NCBI GenBank assembly: GCA_963971425.1 | Contig: OZ020526.1 | Span: forward strand, 18,691,173 to 18,755,172 | Reading direction: 5' to 3' | From: Bryoerythrophyllum caledonicum | Taxonomy: Eukaryota; Streptophyta; Bryopsida; Pottiales; Pottiaceae | Length of the DNA: 64,000 bases | Part shown: positions 35,031 to 47,245 of the stretch, one piece after another | Layout of the letters: every line of letters starts with the position of its first letter | How positions within the stretch are numbered: the first letter of the stretch is position 1 | Program-made: the position numbers and the translations under genes | Notes under the pieces: model-generated | The model's database searches: none | Told to the model about the DNA's origin: nothing | Seen by the model: the letters and a program-made list of their open reading frames with translations, nothing else

Positions 35031-38000
35031 ATGTTCGCAGGGTCAGCTTTGCACAAGTATTATGCCCGGATGCCTAGTACAGGCTCTTCTTCGTCTAGTT
35101 CAGTGCTACCGCAAGGAATCAGCACTACTATGGCTGGCACTAGTAGCGCGTCTCTGGAGCCTTGTAAATCTATGGAAATCTGTAAGTCTGTCGAAGTCCC
35201 AAGTCAGTTGCCGTCGGTTTAATCCTGCTATAAGGCTAATCCAACCATCCGATGTTGTCCCTTCCATGCCTGCTTTGAGTGCTGATGTCATTGAAGTTGT
35301 GCAATTGTCGTCGGATGGATCCACTGTCTGTTCCACTGCCACTCTGGTGGACAAAGGGAAACAAAAAGTTGTAGAGTTTGAGGATTTAAGATCCGACTCT
35401 GATCGAGAAAACCCCTTTACTCCCGGTCCAATTGCTGTGAAGAAGACGAAAAGGTCGTATGAGGCTTCTCGTAGGTTTCAAGAGTCCTGGGTTGCGCATC
35501 TACCTTGGGCCGAGTTGTTCAAAGACGAGAAGGGTCAGGATTCAGTGAGGTGTCTTGTCTGTACCTCTATTGACGGTCGAGATAAAACAATGGCTGCCAA
35601 GATGGATACGCTCCAAAAGCACGCTGGAAAACGAAAAGCGACAAAGGATTTGAGGAACGGCGTGAAGAAAGACCAATGGTATGTTGATAGAAACTATAGG
35701 CACCTTCGGAATGAGCGGATTTATGCAGGCCAACAGCACACCACTGTGGTGGAGCAAGTCTGCGCAGTCAAAGGAGAGCGAGCTCGGAAGAGAATCCAAT
35801 TCGCTACAATTTTGCACCTCCTCCATGAAGGGCGCCCCATGCAGGAGTACACCGCCCTTGAGTCGCTGTTCACCTTCCTCGCGGTTCCAAAGCTACCGAC
35901 GCGCCATTGGACCGGCACAGCGGGGTGGGACTTGGTGGTCTGTCTGTACGAAGAGGTCCAGGAGAAAACACGGTAGGTCATGTGGCAGACTCGTGTCTTC
36001 TCCATAACGTGTGATAAAGTTACCACCTTAGACACTCAAAGCTGGATCTCAGTCCACGGCTATATCTGAGAGTCTTGGCAACGACGAGCTGTGCTCCTGT
36101 CACTAGAACGCGTTGTGGAGGACGCAGGAGTAGATCACTTGACAAAGGTGCTAGTAGAGGCCACGACAACATTTGTTGGAATCCCCAACGACGAACTCGC
36201 CACCAAGCTGGCGTCTTTTGGTGCTGGTAAGCCTCATGTGCTCGTGTCTTTGCAATATGCATGTGACTCGTGAGCTAGTCATTGCATGATGTATTCTAGC
36301 TCCCTTATGGATTTGTTAAATGAATGTGTGTGCTTGTGTCTTTGCAATATGCACGTGAGCCAGTCATTGCATGATGTACTCCAACTCCCTTATGGATTTG
36401 TTAAATGAATGTGTGTGCTCGTGTCTTTGCAATATGCATGTGAGCTAGTCAGCACATGATGTATTCCAGCTCCCTTATGGATTTGTTAAATGAATGTGTG
36501 TGCTCGTGTCTTTGCAATATGCATGTGAGCCAGTCAGCACATGATGTATTCCAGCTCCCTTATGGATTTGTTAAATGAATGTGTGTGCTCGTGTCTTTGC
36601 AATATGCATGTGAGCCAGTCATTGCATGATGTATTCCAGCTCCCTTATGGATTTGTAAAATGAAAATGTGTGTGCAGATGGAGTAAGCACGTTTCAAGGC
36701 AAACGAAATGGAGTAGTACAGCAACTCATGCACAAGTTTGCACCGAGGCTTCTAGGGATTCACTGCATGGTAAGGATGTGTTTTCAGATGCATTGTACTC
36801 ACTGTTTAGGGCTCTGCATGTGAGCGTTGTAACGTGTGCATTAATTTCGGTGTGCCTTGTTTTGTGTTGTGAAGGCACATAGGACGAACCTGGCTGTTCA
36901 GACATTGAGTGACCTGCCGGTGGTATCTCGGATAGAGGACATGCTGGCTTCACTACACCGTTTCTTTGCTCCCTCACCGAAAAGGCACTTGCAGTTTCAG
37001 AAGTTGACAGCGCTAATGGACTCCATAGGATTGAAGATCCTAAAGAATGTGAAAACTCACTGGATTTCAATGCTCTCCCCTACTGTGAGGGTGATGAACG
37101 AGTACAATGTTCTTCTGGTGAAGATGGATGGAGACTCTCGTGTAGTCCCTGTCACAGACGGCGTGACTAAGGGGAAGAAAGATAAAGGCTTGAGGAAATT
37201 GGCTATCAAGAACCTAGGATTCCTGACGGACATCAAGATCCTTTTGGGCCTCTGAGCCTTACTCCCTCTTCTGCGTTCAGTCCAATCCCTGCTGAAATTT
37301 GCCCAAAGTCGTGAGCAGTTTGTTTGTGATTATATTGCTGCCATCTCATGTTGTATTGCGGAGGTGCAGGCATTCTACATCGACTCCAATGCCTTTACAC
37401 AAGAGATTTTTTGGGACTTCACGGCCTTGGTGGAGACAAGGCACGACCATATTCCATTGAGCTGGGTTGTGAGCGACGCCTTGGATTTGAACTCGGTGGG
37501 CGGGCAGGAGACCCTACATTTTACTCCAGTCGGCCACAATATCTCAGTTGTCCATGTAGCAGCTGATGGCAGTGTTTTCCCTGTTACCCGTGACTCCTAC
37601 GTCGCAATTTGTCGGGAGGTGAAGCGGATGTGCGCAGGTATGGTTGCTTGCCCACCGAGTTCAAGTTTTATCTGCGATGTTGTCCTTCAAATCGTAGATA
37701 ATAAAATGATTTATGTATCTTGTAGGTGCTGCCAAGACACTTGTGGAGGAATTACAGGCAAGTTTCCATGCGTCGACTTTGATGGACGCGTTTGGGTTTG
37801 TATACCCATAGTACTGGCTGAAGGAGGATGCAGAGTCGAATTTTGAGAAGCACCTGTAAATTATCAAGGAGCACTATTGCTATAAGAAGAATTTCAATGA
37901 GAAGGCAAAAGACTCGAAGAAGCGTAAGGAAGTGGATATTGAGCAGTTGGAGAGAAATGGAGGAGAAGAAGGAAGCGGTTCCCATACAAGGGTTGGAGCG

Positions 38001-38402
38001 CCCATGCTTGACGAAGGGATCCTCGAGGAGCAGAAGAGCATGTTTAAGTTAACCATGGCGGCCAACACCAAACTGGCCATGAAAGAAGACATCCCAGGCT
38101 TGAATCCTCTTACACGCTTATGGCGTCGTCTTGAGGTAAGTGCGTTGCTGCGTCACAAGCTCTCTGAGTACATCAAGCTAGCAGAGTTGGCGGTGGTGAC
38201 TGTCTTGGGGAGCGTCGAAGATGAGCGCACTTTTAGCACACTGTCCTTCATGAAGAATAAACTGCGAAATCGCTTAGCTACCTATTTGCCGTTGGTGGTC
38301 GGCATGCATGCCCAAGACTTCTTCGACTTGGCAGATTTCCCGTACGATGCAGCATATGAGCCTTGGAGACAGCAGAAGAAGACGCCGCGCATGGAGTCCT
38401 GA
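35031..38402 (+). pseudogene. hAT-family transposase gene, four exons, decayed
   Basis: Exons inferred from frame and GT-AG sites: 35031-36226, 36678-36769, 36875-37637, 37726-38402. Exon 1 encodes a low-complexity N-terminus, then a zinc-finger region with C-x2-C and D-T-L-x-K-H spacing (about 35560-35640). The exon 2/3 join restores H-C-M-A-H-R-T-N-L-A, a hAT hallmark, which supports the splice sites. Exon 4 ends with the hAT C-terminal dimerisation domain (E-D-E-R-T-F-S-T-L-S-F and K-N-K-L-R-N-R-L). Breaks: a frameshift near 35220, and in-frame stops near 35974, 36067, 37252, 37837 and 37856. The element is inactive but recent enough to be read throughout. Confidence 0.85.
36236..36660 (+). 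repeat. 85-bp minisatellite inside the hAT gene's first intron
   Basis: Five tandem units of 85 bp (first slightly longer), each holding TGTCTTTGCAATATGCATGT and CTCCCTTATGGATTTG. The array fills almost the whole 451-bp intron 36227-36677. A short piece of the unit (GTGAGCCAGTCATTGCAT) recurs near 41946-41985 in the B3 pseudogene intron. Confidence 0.93.
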
Positions 38403-39258
38403 AGAATCTTGAAAATTTGTTTCTCCTTTCAGTGTTTTTGTATTATTTGCTAGTAACTTCTAACCTGTCAATTCACTTGCAGGAGCCCAATGAACCATGC
38501 TGATGTCGATGATGACTAGGGGACCAGGGGTGATACCAGTGGCTGCTGGTGTCACCATCTTATGGCAACCTCCTCCAAGGACCCGCCCACTAAATCACAG
38601 TTGCAGCCTTTTCTTTTGATCTTTCTTGGTATTTTTTCTTTTGATCGTTCTTCGTATCACCATTTATTTTTTTTCTTGTTTACTGAATTGACGTTGTAAT
38701 TGTTGAGAATCAGTCTTTTTGGCATGCGGTTTTAGCAATTTTATGCTCTTGCATGCTTCTTTTGGTTTTCTTTCTTGTTGTTTGTTTTTTTGGTGTTATT
38801 TTTATTTTTTATTTTTATTTTTTCCTTTTTCTGATTTTTTTTAATTTCTTTTTCCATGGTACAGCCTACTGCAATGAAGAGCTACTGGGCAGTGGGGGAG
38901 TGAATTTGCCCAAAGGCTGAGAGTCTGAGACGCGAGTTGCGAGTCGCGACACTTGAGTGCAAGGATCTTGTTTGTATTGAAAATTAATTGTGGAGTTGGT
39001 GTCACAATTACTACTTTCACTCATTGCAGGCCTTGGCTTCTAATCGGAAGATCTTATTTGCTAATGAACCACAATCATCATATTTCTAGTAGGTACCCCC
39101 GGTTACTTGTAGGCTGTGAGTCGTGACTGTTGGATCGTACTTAATGAGATGTTTGTACGTTGTTTACTGCATTGTTGTAACTTGTAAGTGGTCAATGTGG
39201 AGTTGAGGACCAGTGGAATCTTCCCCTTTTCTCCGTTTTGCAGTCTTTCCTGTAGACT
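38403..39258. other. 3' flank of the hAT gene
   Basis: T-rich tracts around 38620-38850; a possible untranslated terminal exon begins after a CTTGCAG at about 38484. Nothing else recognised. Confidence 0.4.
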
Positions 39259-39366
39259 TCTCGGAGGCTCTGTTTTGCGGTTTAGGGTGAGGCTCTGTTT
39301 TGCGGCCTTCATTTAGGCTCTGTTTTGCGGCTTCTCTAAGGCTCTGTTTTTCAGCCTTCTCTGAGG
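39259..39366 (+). repeat. Short tandem repeat around AGGCTCTGTTTTGCGGC
   Basis: Four to five degenerate units of about 27-30 bp immediately upstream of the B3 pseudogene's probable start; it may be part of its 5' UTR. Confidence 0.75.
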
Positions 39367-39382
39367 CTTCATCAGCTCAACG

Positions 39383-42300
39383 ATGGTGGTTCGTGGAATT
39401 GAAGCGACTATTGCAAAACTGGAGGCGCGCAATGCCACGTACTGGACGTTTACTGTGGAGGCGCCATGACCGACCCTCAACTTGGTAAGTGCAGAATCTC
39501 CACATTCCAAATTTTGAGTTTAAATCTGAGAATGTTATCAAGTCACCTTCCTTTTCTAACTTCAGTTACTTCACTGTTTGTGATAGGAGATTCCAATGGA
39601 ATTGTTGAAGAAGCGAGGCAACCGCATCAAAAGAAGATGCACCCTATAGCATGTTGATGGGGGAGCAGCGCACAACATCCACTTCAAGCCTCGTTCAGGG
39701 GATTTCTTGTTGAAGCCGCGTGTCTTTGCTCCCTGGCGGAAGTTTGTAGAAGAATGTAGGGGGAAATTTGTCTTGTAAATATAAATAAATCCAAGATAAT
39801 TTCCTAATGGGAGGTCTTAGGGAGGCTTAATTCAGTCTATCGTTTGAATAACTAAGGTCACATGTTAGATAAGAATGTCTTTTGTTTAACAAATTGCTTA
39901 AGATAACGAATTATTTGTTATAGGTGTGTTAATTAGCCCTTGTGCTTTTCCCGTGAGTGCACTCTACACTCTTATAGTCAATTAGTGGTTAAACATGCAT
40001 TTGTGATTGTGTGGGATCCTCTCACTAAAGGACACAAATAGTCTTTAAGTGTTTTAGTGAGTGATACAATTTGTCTTGTTCATAATCAATGCATCATAAC
40101 CAATTTCATTGCCAACTCTAATTGCTAATTCTTTTTTATTAGAATTGACAACTATGTTAGCTATTCTATTTTGCCATGAGCTTATCGGTTCGGAATTCTA
40201 TCCTGGCTTCCCACTTTCGCTCCACTGGTCCGCCTTAAGTTAATCATTTCATCATACCTGCAAAACTTTCCATTCAAAGAAACACCGGACAACAATTATA
40301 TCTCACTCTCGGTATAATTGTTGTTATTGATAACCCTTTGCTATCAAATCTATGTGTCCTGTCACTAATACTTCCTCATGGCAAATGGTCTTGTTTTATG
40401 TCGTCAATCTCATGACACATACAAACAATCTCTTTTTCTTTAGCTTGACTTAATGTACACTTGGTCAAACTTTAATATAAAAGGCATCTAGCCCAACTTA
40501 TGACAACATGGTCATTCTCAAGACTCTCTCGGCCCACTCTTGGCTCTTCAGTCTTACTTCTCCATTGCTCTCTCTTTTAGCAATTCTTTTCTTCTCAATT
40601 TACCTTCACTACTTGTCATGCTTCACCCACATGATCTTTTAATGCTTCAATTCATACTACAATGACATAAATTGCTTTTGGGAAAATTATTATTGTCTTA
40701 TAATTTAATGACTAAGGGTGATCAATCCTTATTTCACACATTAAGGACTTAATTTCACTCGGCAATTCTATCAGACAAATAGTATAATTGTATGCATTTT
40801 ACCTCATCCGCTATCCATTCATCTCAGTTTTAGACTCGGGGGAATTACAACAGTCATACAGGACTATTTGTAATTATCACTTTATGGTTTTTTATAATTC
40901 GTCATATCACTCGGCGTTTACCATCGGAAAGGATTTGACAAATGGTAATATAATAAAAGGACTCAATTACTTCAGTGCTTCACAGCTTCTCCATTTATGA
41001 TACTCAATTTAGTTATAGATACTGGTAGTAGTCAAGACGAATTGTATATTACAACAATCTCAAAGTGGTGATTGAGAATGGACTACAGCATAGATTAATC
41101 GTATCCAAGATACACTCGTTCATTCCTGAGCCATTAATTGTGCACCATTATCACAAATCAGTGTTTTGTGAAAATAGACTCAATCAACGACTACTGGTCT
41201 TCTGCAATCAGCCATCAAAATCCCAAGGATTCTGACTTCGTCATCCTCTGACCTCCAATCTACAACTCTGATGTACTGTAGACTACTGGTAATGTAGAAA
41301 TTACACCAACAGATCAGAAATCATAAAACTAGGCTTGTATTTCATAAAAGTTTGAGAGTTACAATCACCAGCCTAGGACACACATTCAAAGTGAGAAAAA
41401 TGTGGTGTCTCCAAAGTTGGATTCAGTTTCTTTATATCCCTCTCGTGACTATTGGTTTCTCGACCTGGACCAATGATCTTCTCTCTCAACTTCCATAACT
41501 ACTCGTCTAACTTACTCTTGATAACTTCCCACTGATAACTACTTTTACTAACTACTTAACCGCCTATTCGTCTTTTTTACACTATTCCGAAAAATTAGGG
41601 TAAATGTTCACACTATTTCATACTATTTATAAACTAGTGCTACTTATGATCCCTATTCACACTGTAAAGACGAATAGTGTTCAAAAAGTAAAATTTCTGC
41701 ACTACAAAGAACACGCCATTGAAGTGGGCGCCTTTCTCGTCTTTGAGGTGGTGGAGAAGGTCAGCATTGTCGTGTTTGTTTTTTCTGCAAGCCAGGCTCA
41801 TGCTGCAAAGAGCCAACATGTTTCCCCATCGTTCTTCAAGACGTTGAAGAAGTCCCATTCTCCCTCCCACTTCAAGACTGCAAAAATGGTAAGTAAACTC
41901 CAAACCTGAAGTGAGGCTATGTTGATTTCACTCGTTTCCATGGCTGTGAGCCAGTCACTCACAGGATGTGAGCCAGTCATTGCATCTGCTATTCTTAAGC
42001 ATGTTATGCGTCAGTCATACGAACTTCGAAGTGTATTTCTTTCTTGAGAATGTGGAGTCTTTCAAGTTCATGTCGCTTGGACTGAATATCGAATTGTGAT
42101 TTGGGAACGTTCGTGTGCAGATTGTTGATTGTGCAGGCTGTGTGACTGTTGGCAGCTGTACATTGTTGAATCGTTGATGATTGTTTAGTGTACAGTGTAC
42201 ACCCTAAACTTCTAAGGTGTTGCCTGTACAATGTAAACTAATGTGTTGCTTGTGTGGATTAGGATGTTCCTGCGAAGTTTTGGCAGGCCGTGGGCATGAG

Positions 42301-42460
42301 CTTCTTCAATGGTAAAACCTTCGACTTGCGCGGACCTGCTGCGACTGAGGCAGTAGACGCCAAACTTTACAGCAACAATCGGCAGAAGGGCGTGAACCTT
42401 TCATCCGGGTGGACCACATTTTACAAAGCAAATGGATTCCACCTCGGTAACAAGCTCTAG
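39383..42460 (+). pseudogene. B3-domain (REM-like) plant gene, inactivated and split by an insertion
   Basis: Inferred exons: 39383-39484 (ATG start, GTAAGT donor); 39587-39754 continuing at 41712-41892 after removal of the insertion 39755-41706; and 42263-42460, ending in TAG. Rejoined, the text W-R-K-F-V-E-E / H-A-I-E-V-G-x-F-L-V-F is the conserved C-terminal half of a B3 DNA-binding domain. The last exon gives a second B3 domain (I/V-P-A-K-F-W, N-G-K-T-F-D-L, S-S-G-W-T-T-F-Y-K-A-N) that stops early at G-N-K-L. Two in-frame stops (TGA in exon 1; TAG near 39650) also break it. B3 proteins are plant transcription factors, so this is host-derived. Confidence 0.75.
39755..41706. mobile_element. 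1,952-bp insertion in the B3 gene, probable solo LTR
   Basis: Flanked by the 5-bp duplication AAGAA (39750-39754 and 41707-41711). It begins TGTAGGGGGAAATTT and ends AAATTTCTGCACTACA, so the ends are imperfect inverted repeats starting TG and ending CA, as in LTRs. There is no internal coding region or second LTR. A CTTTATATCCC string (41430s) gives a TATA-like box in minus orientation. A solo LTR fits best; another non-autonomous element with a 5-bp duplication is possible. Confidence 0.75.
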
Positions 42461-43613
42461 TTCACACTCTCAGGGGATCATGAATTTGTAGTGTCCGTTG
42501 TTGAATTTGCTTGAACCTTGTGCGTTTGTTTTCGAGCTCACTGATGTTGTATATAGAGTCTAGATGGTGTTCTTTGTAAGTGGATGGTGATCAATGTTCT
42601 GGTTATCGCCAGCTTTGCAGAGCCAAAATAGAACTGTCGCCACAAATAAATGTTTCCTTTTTCGCCAAAAAAACACTACATCTACTGTCAGCTATTGCCA
42701 CAAATGGCCAAAAAAAGAAACTCTCTGTAGCTAGCATTTACACGCAGTAGCTACATATTTGCCATACATTATTAGATTAAAAAATTTCTTTGTAGCCATT
42801 TTTGCACTTTTCTAGATATTGAGGTCGCCAAAGTTGCTAAAAATTAAAAAACAGGATATAAACGGTGGTTGAAACTCAACAATCTTCAATGTGCTTCCAT
42901 TAATGTTATCATTTGTTAAATATGTGTTTTTCATTTGTTTAATCAACATTTTGAAGTTGTCTACGAATGTTTGATCTAATATTTTTAGTTTGAAGTTTGC
43001 GCCAGGCACTTAAAAATATGAATTTATTACAAACTAATCTACGTTGCATTCTTGGGCATACACTTAAAGCATCTTATTCGCAAAAAGCGGACTCTAGGAA
43101 GTCCGCTTTTTAGGCTTCTAATAATCTTGAATTCTTCACAAATATAACGGTTTTACAAAAAAATAAAAAATTGAAGACACATGCTACATGCATATTTGCT
43201 TTATATTTTGTATTATTCATATTGAATTATAATTGTATACCATCCTCAAATGATTGTTTCCATATATCCACAACAAATACAACTATAAATAGGTTGGAAA
43301 TTAAATCAAGGATTTGACCATATTTATCAAAATAAAAAAGATCAACAAGTTTAAAACTTTATACAATGCCCTCTTGAAATAATTCATAAAAGGATATTAT
43401 TGAAAGCACATTACATTTACAAAAAAAATCCTATTGAAAACATATTAAAAAAGCTACAACGCTCTCTAATATACGTAGTTACTAATAAACATATTATTAT
43501 ATATTTTTCTATACATCTCTCTTGCAGGCACGAGTAATGATAATACTGCATCTATAGATAAAATGGATACATCACTAAATCATTGTCCTTCTAAATGCCA
43601 TAAAGTTTCTTTA
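42461..43613. other. Gene-free spacer with a hairpin
   Basis: AT-rich. Contains TCGCC-rich text at 42600-42720 ending AAAAAAACACTA, faintly like an hAT terminus, and the hairpin listed separately. No ORF. Confidence 0.4.
43082..43111. repeat. Perfect 12-bp hairpin
   Basis: AAAAAGCGGACT and its complement around a 6-base loop (CTAGGA). Isolated in AT-rich sequence; possibly the core of a foldback element, with no function visible. Confidence 0.75.
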
Positions 43614-44097
43614 CTACTCCTTCCAAATACGATCCCCTCTCCGTAATGTGCTCACACTCATCGTTTGCTCTAATGTCAACTCGAGCGCGTTATTTATATT
43701 TGGCTCCATAAATGCTCCATCCATATAAAAAACACTACCCACTATTACACAATAATAATCTTTCTTCGTCTTCCTAGTATAAAACATAAAATTTTCAGGA
43801 AGTGCAGTCTTGATTCCTTCATCCATCACTTGCCCCGGAATATCTTTATCGAGGTTGTCTATTGTGTTGTGATGGGAATTTTTTTGTTACAATGTCACAA
43901 TGACACGACACGTTGACAGCACGACACTATGACGCATTGTGTCTTTACTGTGACGGCTCCATTTTTAAGTCAAAATTTTGAATATCTACATTTGCTTTTG
44001 TAGTGACACGTAGAATGCACAACACACGCCGCATGCCACATGTGCAGACAAGTCATCAAATAGGGATAACTACATAGTGTTTAAAAATATTATAGGT

Positions 44098-44345
44098 AGA
44101 GTGGTTTGTCCGCTAGGTCGCGCCCGCCGCCTTATTGCTACCAATTGCTCATGTCCGCCTTTGTCTGTCCATGTCCGCCCCTCCTCTCCTTGGCCATTGT
44201 CCCCTAGTCCGCTCGGGTTTGCTATCATCCGCCCCGTTGGCCCGTTCACTCCCAACAACTTCCTTCCACTCTTATCCGCCCGTCCACCCGTTCGCTTGCT
44301 CGGCTATCCACACCCTGTCCGCCCATCTGCCATTCCGTCCAACTA
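44098..44345. repeat. GTCCG-rich low-complexity tract, left
   Basis: Many GTCCG/ATCCG words at irregular spacing in otherwise C/T-rich sequence. A similar tract lies at 45060-45330. Both give spurious Pro/Ser/Arg-rich ORFs. Confidence 0.55.
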
Positions 44346-44448
44346 CATATTCCGGATATGTTTAATACAAAAATATTGGTGCTCTAAACCATAGAATTGG
44401 TTTAGTATGGCATAATATATTATAAATAGAACAAATTTGTTTGAATGC

Positions 44449-44931
44449 TTACATGTTTTTCTTCCTTGCCCCATCTAAACCTCTCTTCATCTTTTCATAC
44501 TGCATTGGCCACTTTTTTTCCAACTCGTCGACACACAAACTATAATGCAGCTTAGGTTTAGGATTATATTCTTGGCGGCCTGGTGTTCCTAAGCAACGAG
44601 GTCTTATTGACTTGGCAACGCCTAAGTGTTTATCCATCCCTACTCGTAGAATAGAACTTACAAGTTCCCGACTTGGATTTTTGGTTAGTCTTTGTTCATC
44701 TTGGTCCATAGAATTTATGACAATCACCTCCTTGCTCTCTTCCAAGAGCATCGTTATTTCTTCATGTCTTGCTTCGTCTTCATCATTGAGCTTTTCTTGC
44801 GCTTCAACTATGGCCGCCGTAGGGACTTTGTCACCTTCCTTATCCTCGCAAGTATTGATATCACACCAAGTGAGTAAGAACTCAAGAACCTCATCTTCCA
44901 AACTTATGATTCTATCACTTTCCATCAACAT
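44449..44931 (-). CDS. Hypothetical 160-residue protein
   Basis: An ATG-started frame, charged (many Glu, Asp, Lys), with no domain I recognise, ending in a basic tail (G-A-R-K-K-N-M). It lies between two stretches rich in GTCCG motifs (about 44098-44345 and 45060-45330), which suggests a mobile or repeated segment. Another minus-strand frame at 43614-43829 (71 codons) may be part of the same decayed locus. It could be a chance ORF. Confidence 0.25.
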   Translation of the reverse strand: MLMESDRIISLEDEVLEFLLTWCDINTCEDKEGDKVPTAAIVEAQEKLNDEDEARHEEITMLLEESKEVIVINSMDQDEQRLTKNPSRELVSSILRVGMDKHLGVAKSIRPRCLGTPGRQEYNPKPKLHYSLCVDELEKKWPMQYEKMKRGLDGARKKNM

Positions 44932-45059
44932 ACATTAATCACATAAAAAAACTAGAAAATGAGTTTTAATGCAAGGTATAAGCCTTTATATAGCTTACAT
45001 TCCGTGACATAGGCCTAGGTTCATGGATACTTCCCGTTAATTTCCTTCGTCTTATCACT

Positions 45060-45330
45060 CTCGTTTGCACCGGTTTACACCTCCTCCACATCATGTCCGT
45101 ATCTCCTTTGTTCCATCCGCACATTGTCAGCCTTGTCCGCATGTCGTCCGTCCCTTTCACGCCTTCGTCTACATCTTGTCCGCCCCATGCGCTCTCGTTC
45201 GCCCTAGTTGCGTTGCCGTCCGTGCTCGTGTATACCTTGTCCAAAATATTGTCCGCTCGTTCGTCAGTCCATGTGCACAACCTTGTCATGTCCATCCATC
45301 TCCGTCTGACCCCATCCGACCCTCATTTGC
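45060..45330. repeat. GTCCG-rich low-complexity tract, right
   Basis: Same composition and word content as 44098-44345, on the same strand, flanking the hypothetical ORF. No exact alignment of more than short words. Confidence 0.55.
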
Positions 45331-45470
45331 CTTTGTCTGCATGAGACCCATTGCAGATGAAGGCTTTAGGAGGCCTTGCCGGCCTAGTACTCAACGCTAC
45401 ACCATGCGGCCTCAAAATAGGTTGTGGAATTTTAGTTTTGAAAACTTGCCGACCAATCAGTTAACCCCTG

Positions 45471-46283
45471 AAGGACCAAGACATTTCCCCCTCAAAATCA
45501 CTTCAAAACTGCCATTTTCAGCTCATTCAACACAAAATGATACAAAATGTTTTTTCTGAAAATTGAATCGTGGGATCTTGTACTAGAGTTGTACAAAAGT
45601 GTGTGGTGAAAATTTTGGTAAGTTTGACCGCACAGATTGAAAGATATTAGCCTTTGAAGTGAGATATAATCTCTTTTTGAGGTCATACTAAACACCTTCA
45701 ACAAACTTCGACCACCTTCTATCGCAACTTTATGCACTATGGGCCGTGAATTTATTAAGTTAACTTGAAAAAGATCATGTTAGGCACATGTGCACCAAAT
45801 TTTAGAAGTAGAAGAGGTGTAGAAGATGTCCTAAAAAATCATGCAATGCAACTATGTGCTGAGAATCAACAATACACTTTATATTTTGCATATACCATAT
45901 CCTTCTCAAATTTTTGAAATTCACAAATCCGTACAATAGATGCAAAGATCTCAATTTTCTTTCCAAGAGGAAATTTTCTTTCTCTTAAATGGACAAAAAC
46001 TCGAACTTTTATTGAATTTAGAAGTTATTAAAGTTTGGTGACAGTATACTGTATTTGTGATATGTCACACTAAATTGCTGCACTATTTGTATATGTAAGT
46101 GAAAATAAATTGTAACTTTTGAACCGTAAGTCGGAATTCTACGAAATTTGTGTTTACGTAAAGTTAATCAAAAGTTGTCCATTCATTACAAAAACTCAGA
46201 AAATAATGCCTAGAATTGAGAACGTGGTACCTTACCCAAACTCAAAATGTCCTCCGAGGGGACTTTGGTCCCTTAGGGGTTAA
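45471..46283. mobile_element. TTAA-flanked TIR element R3, complete copy
   Basis: TTAA (45471-45474) then CCCCTGAAGGACCAAGAC; the other end, reverse complemented, is CCCCTAAGGGACCAAAG, followed by TTAA (46280-46283). The 805-bp interior is non-coding and contains the family core (reverse strand, about 45622-45660). A second copy at 59781-60372 is nearly identical over its first roughly 590 bp. The structure fits a non-autonomous piggyBac-like element; the superfamily is inferred only from TTAA and CCC ends. Confidence 0.75.
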
Positions 46284-46432
46284 GATCCGAACGGCGAGTG
46301 AAATGTCGTTTTGTAGTCACACCATTTCTCATGAAGTAGACAGGATGTTTGCACACTTCTCATATTGAGCTTGGAACACTGGGGTGAACGACTATTCAAA
46401 GGTGTGGGCGACTCCATTTTTGTTTTTGGCAA

Positions 46433-47245
46433 TTGTTTCAAGAATGTAAGGGGGTGGTTCCACCACGTCCTTATGGTAATGACAACCACCCCATACGTTT
46501 AAATGTGGAGAATAAAGCTCAGGTAGAACTGTCACTGTCAATATCTGTGCATGACAATGGAAAGCAAGTGCAGATTTTTCAAACCACTGAACGATCTGAA
46601 TTGGGACCCACAGGTGCACAACCTCAAAAGCTACACCAACTCTCCTTGAACGAGGGCTTCAACTCAGCTGCAAAGCAACAACTCGATCGGATATGGTCTA
46701 GTATTTTTTATGAGGCAAATATATTCTGTAATATAATTAGGCATGCAACCTTTGTGAATGCGGTACGTGAAACCGCACGCATTCGCATTTGTTGTACACC
46801 CCACCGTCTTATAATGCGGTGCGTACGATTTTGCTCACAAACAAGAAAGTTGAACTACAAAGGCACATCAACTAGAAGTTGGGGAATTCAATATCAATGT
46901 ATGGTGTTACGGTGTATAGTGATGATTGGGACAATGTTCAGAACGGGCCTCTACTATATGTTATCCAGTCAGGCACCTGAAGGGATGTTTTCTTAGGCAC
47001 CATTGATACGTCGGGCAATTACAAGGATCACTTCTACGTGGCACTCAAATTCGTCCGTTTCTAAGTACAGTTTGGCCACATAATGTTGTCCAGGTATGCA
47101 CGGACAATGCTCCTGTCATAGTATCTACTTGCCTCTGACATCATGCAAGAAATCCCCCATCTCTATGTTCAAGGATGTGTTGCTCATTGCTTGGACCTTT
47201 TATTAGAGGATTGGGGGAAGGAACATTGGATGAAAATGATGGTGA
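46433..47245 (+). pseudogene. Decayed hAT-type (DUF659) transposase
   Basis: The frame from 46433 reads into L-N-E-G-F-N-S-A-A-K and a DUF659-like segment (about 46690-47060; A-N-I-F-C-N-I-I-R-H, then R-E-T-A-R-I). It breaks into other frames that still show Y-x-A-V-R-like, W-G-x-Q-C and D-T-S-G-N text. Further on, V-C-T-D-N-A-P-V (about 47090) and P-H-L-Y-V-Q-G-C-V-A-H-C-L-D-L-L-L-E-D (about 47155-47215) are typical of plant hAT-like transposases. Several frameshifts and stops; inactive and unrelated in detail to the 35-kb hAT gene. Confidence 0.7.

Noticed and set aside
44077-45559. Pro/Ser/Arg-rich plus-strand ORFs
   Set aside because: Products of the GTCCG-rich low-complexity tracts; no domain and no conserved start.
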